Shown: piece after piece, positions 60,501 through 64,000 of the stretch
Layout: each line of letters begins with the position of its first letter
Position numbering within the stretch: the first letter of the stretch is position 1
DNA from: an uncultured Eubacteriales bacterium
Lineage (GTDB): Bacteria > Bacillota > Clostridia > Lachnospirales > Lachnospiraceae
Direction of reading: 5' to 3'
Assembly: GCA_900542465.1 (NCBI GenBank)
Contig: UQNS01000004.1
Span: forward strand, 62,001-126,000
DNA length: 64,000 nucleotides
The notes under the pieces: model-generated
What the model was told of the DNA's origin: nothing
Seen by the model: the letters and a program-made list of their open reading frames with translations, nothing else
Database searches by the model: none
Made by a program: the position numbers and the translations under genes

Positions 60501-60529
60501 ATTATAACATTCAGCGATTTTTTAATCAA
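60501..60529 (-). promoter_or_regulatory. Promoter of secA-prfB
   Basis: TTGATT (60524-60529), 17-nt spacer, and TATAAT (60501-60506) with an extended TG, on the minus strand. Confidence 0.75.
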
Positions 60530-60574
60530 ATATTTTACATAGGTAGAAACTTTTAAATTTTTATGTAATAAAAG

Positions 60575-60624
60575 TTAAAAAAATAAATAACAGCAGTGGA
60601 ATCTTTTGATTCCACTGCTGTTAT
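60575..60624 (-). terminator. Terminator after hpf
   Basis: A perfect 17-bp stem ATAACAGCAGTGGAATC/GATTCCACTGCTGTTAT, followed by TTATTTTTTT on the minus strand. Confidence 0.92.
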
Positions 60625-60638
60625 CCAACATCTCCGCA

Positions 60639-61184
60639 TCAGTCAAGTTCAGGTTCGATCAGACCATAGGTATTGCCTTTCCTCTTGTAAACGACATTTA
60701 CCTCATCAGTCTTGGCATTGAGGAAAACATAGAAACTGTGTCCAAGCAATTCCATCTGCACGCAAGCTTCCTCAGGATCCATCGGCTTGATGCCAAAATG
60801 CTTGGAACGGATGATCTCAACTCCACCATCAACAGCTTCTAATGCTTCAGGGATCTCCTCCTCAACATATTCCTGTGAAAAATCTGCTGCATTTTGTTTC
60901 TTAGCAATGATTTTATTCTTATATTTCTTGAGCTGCTTTTCAATGACCTCTTCAACAAGATCGATGGATACATACATATCGTCACTTTCCTGCTCACTTC
61001 TGATAATGTGCCCCTTGACCGGTATAGTCACCTCGATCAACTGACGTTCCTTCTGAACGCTCAAAGTCACATGAACTTCTGTTTCAGACGCAAAAAATCT
61101 GTCTAACTTACTGAGTTTTTCCTCCACTGCCGTGCGTAGCGCATCAGTTACAACGATGTTTCTGCCTGTGATAATGAAACGCAT
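60639..61184 (-). CDS. hpf: Long-form ribosome hibernation promoting factor
   Basis: Long HPF dimerises ribosomes into inactive 100S particles in stationary phase. The 181-aa protein has the S30AE N-terminal domain at about 1-98 (RFIITGRNIVVTDALRTAV, then EVTIPVKGHIIRSEQ) and a C-terminal dimerisation domain at about 125-178 (RSKHFGIKPMDPEEACVQME across two stretches and GHSFYVFLNAKTDEVNVVYKRK across two). The ATG follows AAGGGG. It has its own promoter and terminator. The strong extended -10 at 61219 may serve growth-phase control. Confidence 0.95.
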   Translation of the reverse strand: MRFIITGRNIVVTDALRTAVEEKLSKLDRFFASETEVHVTLSVQKERQLIEVTIPVKGHIIRSEQESDDMYVSIDLVEEVIEKQLKKYKNKIIAKKQNAADFSQEYVEEEIPEALEAVDGGVEIIRSKHFGIKPMDPEEACVQMELLGHSFYVFLNAKTDEVNVVYKRKGNTYGLIEPELD

Positions 61185-61218
61185 AAAATCATCCCCTTTT
61201 CCACTAATTTATGTTGTA

Positions 61219-61247
61219 ATTATACCAATTTTGAAGTCATTCCACAA
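61219..61247 (-). promoter_or_regulatory. Promoter of hpf
   Basis: TTGTGG (61242-61247), 17-nt spacer, TATAAT (61219-61224) with extended TG, 35 nt before hpf. Confidence 0.65.
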
Positions 61248-61374
61248 TAAAAATCAATGAAAATTATTATGATCCAGTAAATACGCCCATAGATAATCTT
61301 TAATACTTTTGTCAAGAAGAATACCTCCCCTTTTTTGTGAAAAAAATAATTTTTAGAAATTCTTTACAAAAAAC

Positions 61375-61404
61375 TTGTTCGCCCATGCCTGTTCACTGTA
61401 TACT
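61375..61404 (+). promoter_or_regulatory. Plus-strand promoter reading into the DnaA-box cluster
   Basis: TTGTTC (61375-61380), 18-nt spacer, TATACT (61399-61404). Transcription would start near 61411 inside the box cluster and could reach the SDR gene at 61744. Confidence 0.5.
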
Positions 61405-61409
61405 GCACT

Positions 61410-61513
61410 CGTGGAAAACTTTTGGGGATAATGTGGATAAGTTGGGTCATAACACCAAAAAGGGCATATTTATCCACATTTTATGGGGATAAATAGTATA
61501 TCTTTGTGGATAA
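61410..61513. other. DnaA-box cluster, possible replication-origin or DnaA-titration site
   Basis: Three perfect 9-mer DnaA boxes (TTATCCACA) lie within 82 bp: 61432-61440 (reverse), 61470-61478 (forward), 61505-61513 (reverse). Two close variants (TTATCCCCA) occur at 61423-61431 and 61484-61492, and a weaker match lies at 61410-61418. The first variant and first perfect box abut with no gap. Such density is rare outside origins and DnaA-binding clusters. dnaA, dnaN and rpmH, the usual Firmicute origin neighbours, are not in the window, so the role is undecided. Confidence 0.75.
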
Positions 61514-61743
61514 GGATTTTTTAATGTTTTAATCCGGTACATTCATTTGTACAAGTTGCACAAAAAAACTTTTGTCAATACTAATATAAAACAATTTTAT
61601 CAGTATATTTTCAGCCGCTTCAAAATCATTTTTTTATTAAAGACAAAAGGCTTAAATATTACTAAATTATTACATATATCCCCTTGTTACCTATTTTCTT
61701 CAATCGTAAAATGTAATAAACAAATTTTTAAAAAGGACTGCTT
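61514..61743. other. Very AT-rich stretch beside the DnaA boxes
   Basis: The 230 bp between the box cluster and the SDR gene is AT-rich, with TAATATAAAAC-like and TATTACTAAATTATTA segments that resemble unwinding elements and DnaA-trio repeats. There is a GGTACATTCATTTGTACA-type weak palindrome at its start. No gene or terminator is seen. The SDR ribosome site (AAAGGA) is at its end. Confidence 0.5.
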
Positions 61744-62529
61744 ATGAATATAAATAATATAGATAATGACAATTCTAATGATAATAAATATTCCTGTCTA
61801 TCCGGAAAAACCCTCGTAATTACCGGAGCTTCCCGTGGTATAGGACGTGCTTTAGCTTTGAAAAGTGCACAATCCGGTTTAAATCTGGCTGTCTCCTGTT
61901 ATAAAAATGAAGAAAAACTCGACTCTTTAGTCAAGGAAGTCCGGTCTATGGGAGCAGATTGTTTGAAATATGTCGGTGACATGGGTGATTCAAAAAATGT
62001 CCGCTCTTTTTTTTCTCTCATAAGAGAAAAATACGGACATGCAGATTTTCTCGTCAATAATGCCGGAATATCCCACATCGGGCTTCTGCAGGATATGACA
62101 GATTCTGAGTGGCGCAGACTTTTTCAAACCAATGTGGATTCATTTTTTTATACATCAAGAGAATTTATTAAAGATTCCATTCCGCGAAAAAAGGGCTCTA
62201 TCATAAACATATCTTCGGTCTGGGGGGAGGCCGGCGCAAGTATGGAAACTGCGTATTCAGCCTCTAAAGGAGCAGTTAATTCTTTTACAAAAGCTCTTGC
62301 GAAGGAATTGGCTCCAAGCGGAATAAATGTTAACGCAATATCCTGCGGTATTATAGATACGGATATGAACGCCTGCTTCAGCGAGGATGATCTGAATGAT
62401 ATCTTAAACGAGATCCCTGCCGGCAGAATGGGACTCCCGGAGGAAGTTGCTCTTACTGCTCTGAACCTTCTTACAGGTCCCTCTTATCTGACCGGTCAGA
62501 TCATACGGCTGGACGGCGGCTGGATATAA
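61744..62529 (+). CDS. SDR family oxidoreductase, FabG-like
   Basis: A 261-aa short-chain dehydrogenase resembling 3-oxoacyl-ACP reductase. It has the cofactor loop TGASRGIGRALAL near 27-39, NNAGISHIGLLQDM near 104-117, catalytic Ser in NISSVWGEAGASMETAYSAS with Tyr and Lys in YSASKGA near 175-181, and a C-terminal GQIIRLDGGWI. The N-terminus is Asn/Asp-rich for about 17 residues, an unusual leader. No other fatty-acid genes are near, so the substrate is open. Confidence 0.85.
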   Translation: MNINNIDNDNSNDNKYSCLSGKTLVITGASRGIGRALALKSAQSGLNLAVSCYKNEEKLDSLVKEVRSMGADCLKYVGDMGDSKNVRSFFSLIREKYGHADFLVNNAGISHIGLLQDMTDSEWRRLFQTNVDSFFYTSREFIKDSIPRKKGSIINISSVWGEAGASMETAYSASKGAVNSFTKALAKELAPSGINVNAISCGIIDTDMNACFSEDDLNDILNEIPAGRMGLPEEVALTALNLLTGPSYLTGQIIRLDGGWI

Positions 62530-62587
62530 AGACCAGGTGACCATAGCCTCACTTCTGAAATGAGGTTATGACCACCTGGTCTTTTTC
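62529..62587. terminator. Bidirectional terminator between SDR and CDF genes
   Basis: A long two-part hairpin: outer AGACCAGGTG/CACCTGGTCT, inner CATAGCCTCA paired with TGAGGTTATG (one GU). It is followed by TTTTTC on the plus strand. Confidence 0.88.
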
Positions 62588-63773
62588 AGCTTTTATATTC
62601 AAACTCATGTATATAGCATCTGTCTATTGTGATATTTATACCGTAGTTTATATCTTTTAATCTAAGTCTCCTCTCTATTTCCATACTGAGGGCCTTCGCA
62701 TTGATATCTTTCTCACATGGAATCTCTACATCGAACGATAATCTTTTGTTCTCATCATTATTTACCAGCTGAAAGTCATGTATCTTGATATCCGGATCAA
62801 TCCCGTGAACCAGTACCTCAACGATATTTTTAATGCGTAACGTCTCCTTATCTCTGTTATCTATCGGATCCACATGAATAGAGACCTCGCAGTTCAGTTT
62901 TTCCTTAATACGTTTTTCTGCTGCATCAATAATATCATGAGCCTTCAGCAACGTCAGATTCACAGGCAATTCCGCATCCAGGCTCACATATGTCCTTCCC
63001 GGTCCGTAATTGTGGACCATTATATCATGCGCTCCCAAAACTCTCTTATCTTCAAGCACTTCCTCTCTGATCTTCCTTACCAGCTCCTCAGACGGCATTT
63101 CTCCCAGCAGCGGCTGAATGGTATCATTTGCTGATGTAATACCTGCAATAATAACAAACACCGCAACACATAATCCAGCAAAACCATCTACATTTATTCC
63201 CGTATATCCTTGTAGGATACTTGCCCCTAAAACGACAGATGTGGCTATACAATCAGAAAAACTATCCTTGCTTGCGGCCTTCAGTGCCGGAGAATTTATT
63301 TTTTTGCCGATCCTGCCATTAAAATATCCCATCCAGATCTTCATTCCTATCGAAGCTGCCAGAACGGCGACCGTTGTTATCGATATTTCCAGCTTTATCG
63401 GATTCAGGATGCTTTCGAATGAAGATTTAATAAGTTCGACGCCCATAACGACTATAGTAAATGCAACTATCTGGCCTGCAACATACTCGATCCTTCCATG
63501 TCCAAAAGGATGTTTGCTGTCAGCCGGCTTACTTGCCATTTTAAAGCCGATTATGGTCACTATACAGGACGCCATATCCGACAGATTATTGAAAGCATCT
63601 GCTACTATGGAGATAGATCCTGAAAATATACCTATTATTATCTTTGCTGTAAATAAGATTATATTGCATATAATACTAATGACCCCTGAAAGGATGCCAT
63701 ATTTATGGCGAACTTTGGGGTCATCAATATTTTTATAATCCTTTATTACAGCTTTTGTAATGAAATCTACCAT
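62586..63773 (-). CDS. Cation diffusion facilitator (CDF) metal transporter
   Basis: A 395-aa CDF protein that would export divalent metals such as zinc, iron or manganese in exchange for protons. It has about six helices in the first 220 residues. The transport-site residues are in SIVADAFNNLSDMASC near 54-69 (DxxxD-like) and in ASKDSFSDCIATSVV near 165-180. The HPFGHGRIEY loop lies near 87-96. A C-terminal cytoplasmic domain has conserved metal-binding histidines (GAHDIMVHNYGPGRTYVSLD across two stretches). It is monocistronic in this window. Confidence 0.92.
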   Translation of the reverse strand: MVDFITKAVIKDYKNIDDPKVRHKYGILSGVISIICNIILFTAKIIIGIFSGSISIVADAFNNLSDMASCIVTIIGFKMASKPADSKHPFGHGRIEYVAGQIVAFTIVVMGVELIKSSFESILNPIKLEISITTVAVLAASIGMKIWMGYFNGRIGKKINSPALKAASKDSFSDCIATSVVLGASILQGYTGINVDGFAGLCVAVFVIIAGITSANDTIQPLLGEMPSEELVRKIREEVLEDKRVLGAHDIMVHNYGPGRTYVSLDAELPVNLTLLKAHDIIDAAEKRIKEKLNCEVSIHVDPIDNRDKETLRIKNIVEVLVHGIDPDIKIHDFQLVNNDENKRLSFDVEIPCEKDINAKALSMEIERRLRLKDINYGINITIDRCYIHEFEYKS

Positions 63774-63785
63774 ATATTATACCCC

Positions 63786-63808
63786 ATACTCTATTATCAA
63801 TTGAGTAT
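63786..63808 (-). promoter_or_regulatory. Inverted repeat upstream of the CDF gene
   Basis: ATACTC and GAGTAT arms separated by 11 bp lie 12-35 nt upstream of the CDF start. This is a possible operator for a metal-responsive regulator. The evidence is only the symmetry and position. Confidence 0.3.
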
Positions 63809-63869
63809 ATTGTTGCATATAATACTGGTGTTAGAAAAGACTTACAGGCCTGAAGCACATGCTAATCTT

Positions 63870-64000
63870 TTATAGACTTTTGATTTCCTTTACTTCATAT
63901 CCGGCATCTGATACCGCGGTTTTGATCATATCATCACTAACTGAATCCGCCGCTTTTATACTGGCCTTTTTTTCATCAAGTGATACTTCTGCCGCATCTA
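63870..64000 (-). CDS. C-terminal part of a heavy-metal-associated (HMA) domain protein
   Basis: The gene runs off the right edge. The last 43 codons read DAAEVSLDEKKASIKAADSV and end DAGYEVKEIKSL, with the typical beta-alpha-beta end of an HMA copper-chaperone fold (SDDMIKTAVSDAGYEV). The CxxC metal site would lie in the missing part. It is either a small CopZ-type chaperone or the end of a larger protein. It lies about 97 nt upstream of the CDF transporter in the same direction, which fits a metal-handling unit. Confidence 0.75.
   Translation of the reverse strand, partial: DAAEVSLDEKKASIKAADSVSDDMIKTAVSDAGYEVKEIKSL

Noticed and set aside
61410..61743. Firm call of chromosomal oriC
   Set aside because: dnaA, dnaN and rpmH are not here and skew cannot be computed by eye, so only a DnaA-box cluster is annotated.
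63118..63738. 206-aa plus-strand frame opposite the CDF gene
   Set aside because: Shadow frame. The minus-strand protein has all CDF features.
1..64000. CRISPR arrays, insertion sequences, prophage genes
   Set aside because: No regularly spaced repeats, transposase, integrase or phage structural genes were seen on either strand.

Overview
This window looks like chromosomal DNA from a low-GC, Gram-positive anaerobe of the Clostridia, most likely a Lachnospiraceae-type gut or rumen bacterium. I infer this from gene content, not from a marker gene. The signs are strong AGGAGG ribosome sites, RecD2, ComF, CvfB, DegV, a class B sortase, LrgAB, DUF1836 and DUF1934 proteins, a pyruvate formate-lyase remnant, and mostly housekeeping genes. 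There is no rRNA, prophage, intact transposon or CRISPR array. About three quarters of the genes lie on the minus strand.

Layout. 0-1.7 kb: rpmG-secE-nusG-rplK from one clear promoter. 1.7-7.1 kb: mreB-recD2-comF and metK. 7.1-7.6 kb: a gene-free stretch holding a probable small RNA. 7.6-13 kb: an FKBP-type lipoprotein foldase, apbE-plsC, a small membrane protein, pncB and an ABC ATPase fragment. 13.3-23.4 kb: galE-glmM-ispE-gntR-DUF1934, then cdaR-like-ftsE-ftsX-ctpA-glycosyltransferase, then cvfB-ridA. 24.3-28.2 kb: tRNA-Gln, a sodium symporter, an Fnr-like regulator and enolase. 28.2-29 kb: a deletion scar joining the 3' pieces of a pfl gene and a tetR gene. 29-34 kb: a membrane GDPD, a DUF2238-like protein, a cyclophilin, fba and a sortase. 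34-38.7 kb: ttcA-like, lysR, a NYN-LOTUS protein, a LuxS-fold protein without its catalytic residues, and lrgAB. 38.8-39.1 kb: a second probable structured RNA. 39-42.7 kb: a TPM-domain protein, a zinc-ribbon membrane protein and DegV. 42.8-61.2 kb: dnaE, ftsH, pyrG, pcrA, DUF1836, yerC, a three-gene cluster built around a degenerate ABC ATPase, prfB, secA and hpf. 61.2-61.7 kb: a compact DnaA-box cluster beside AT-rich DNA. 61.7-64 kb: an SDR reductase, a CDF metal transporter and the end of an HMA-domain gene.

Functionally the window covers translation and secretion (rplK, nusG, secE, secA, prfB, hpf), replication and repair (dnaE, pcrA, recD2), cell wall and division (mreB, galE, glmM, ftsEX, ctpA, sortase), central metabolism (eno, fba, metK, pyrG, pncB, ispE) and surface folding (FKBP lipoprotein).

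The least ordinary parts are: the LuxS-like pseudoenzyme next to a NYN-LOTUS RNA-processing protein; the dead-ABC, permease and Asp-box propeller trio behind prfB; two candidate non-coding RNAs; a divergent promoter pair sharing one palindromic -35 hexamer; the pfl/tetR deletion scar; and the DnaA-box cluster. All calls come from reading the sequence only. No database search was run.
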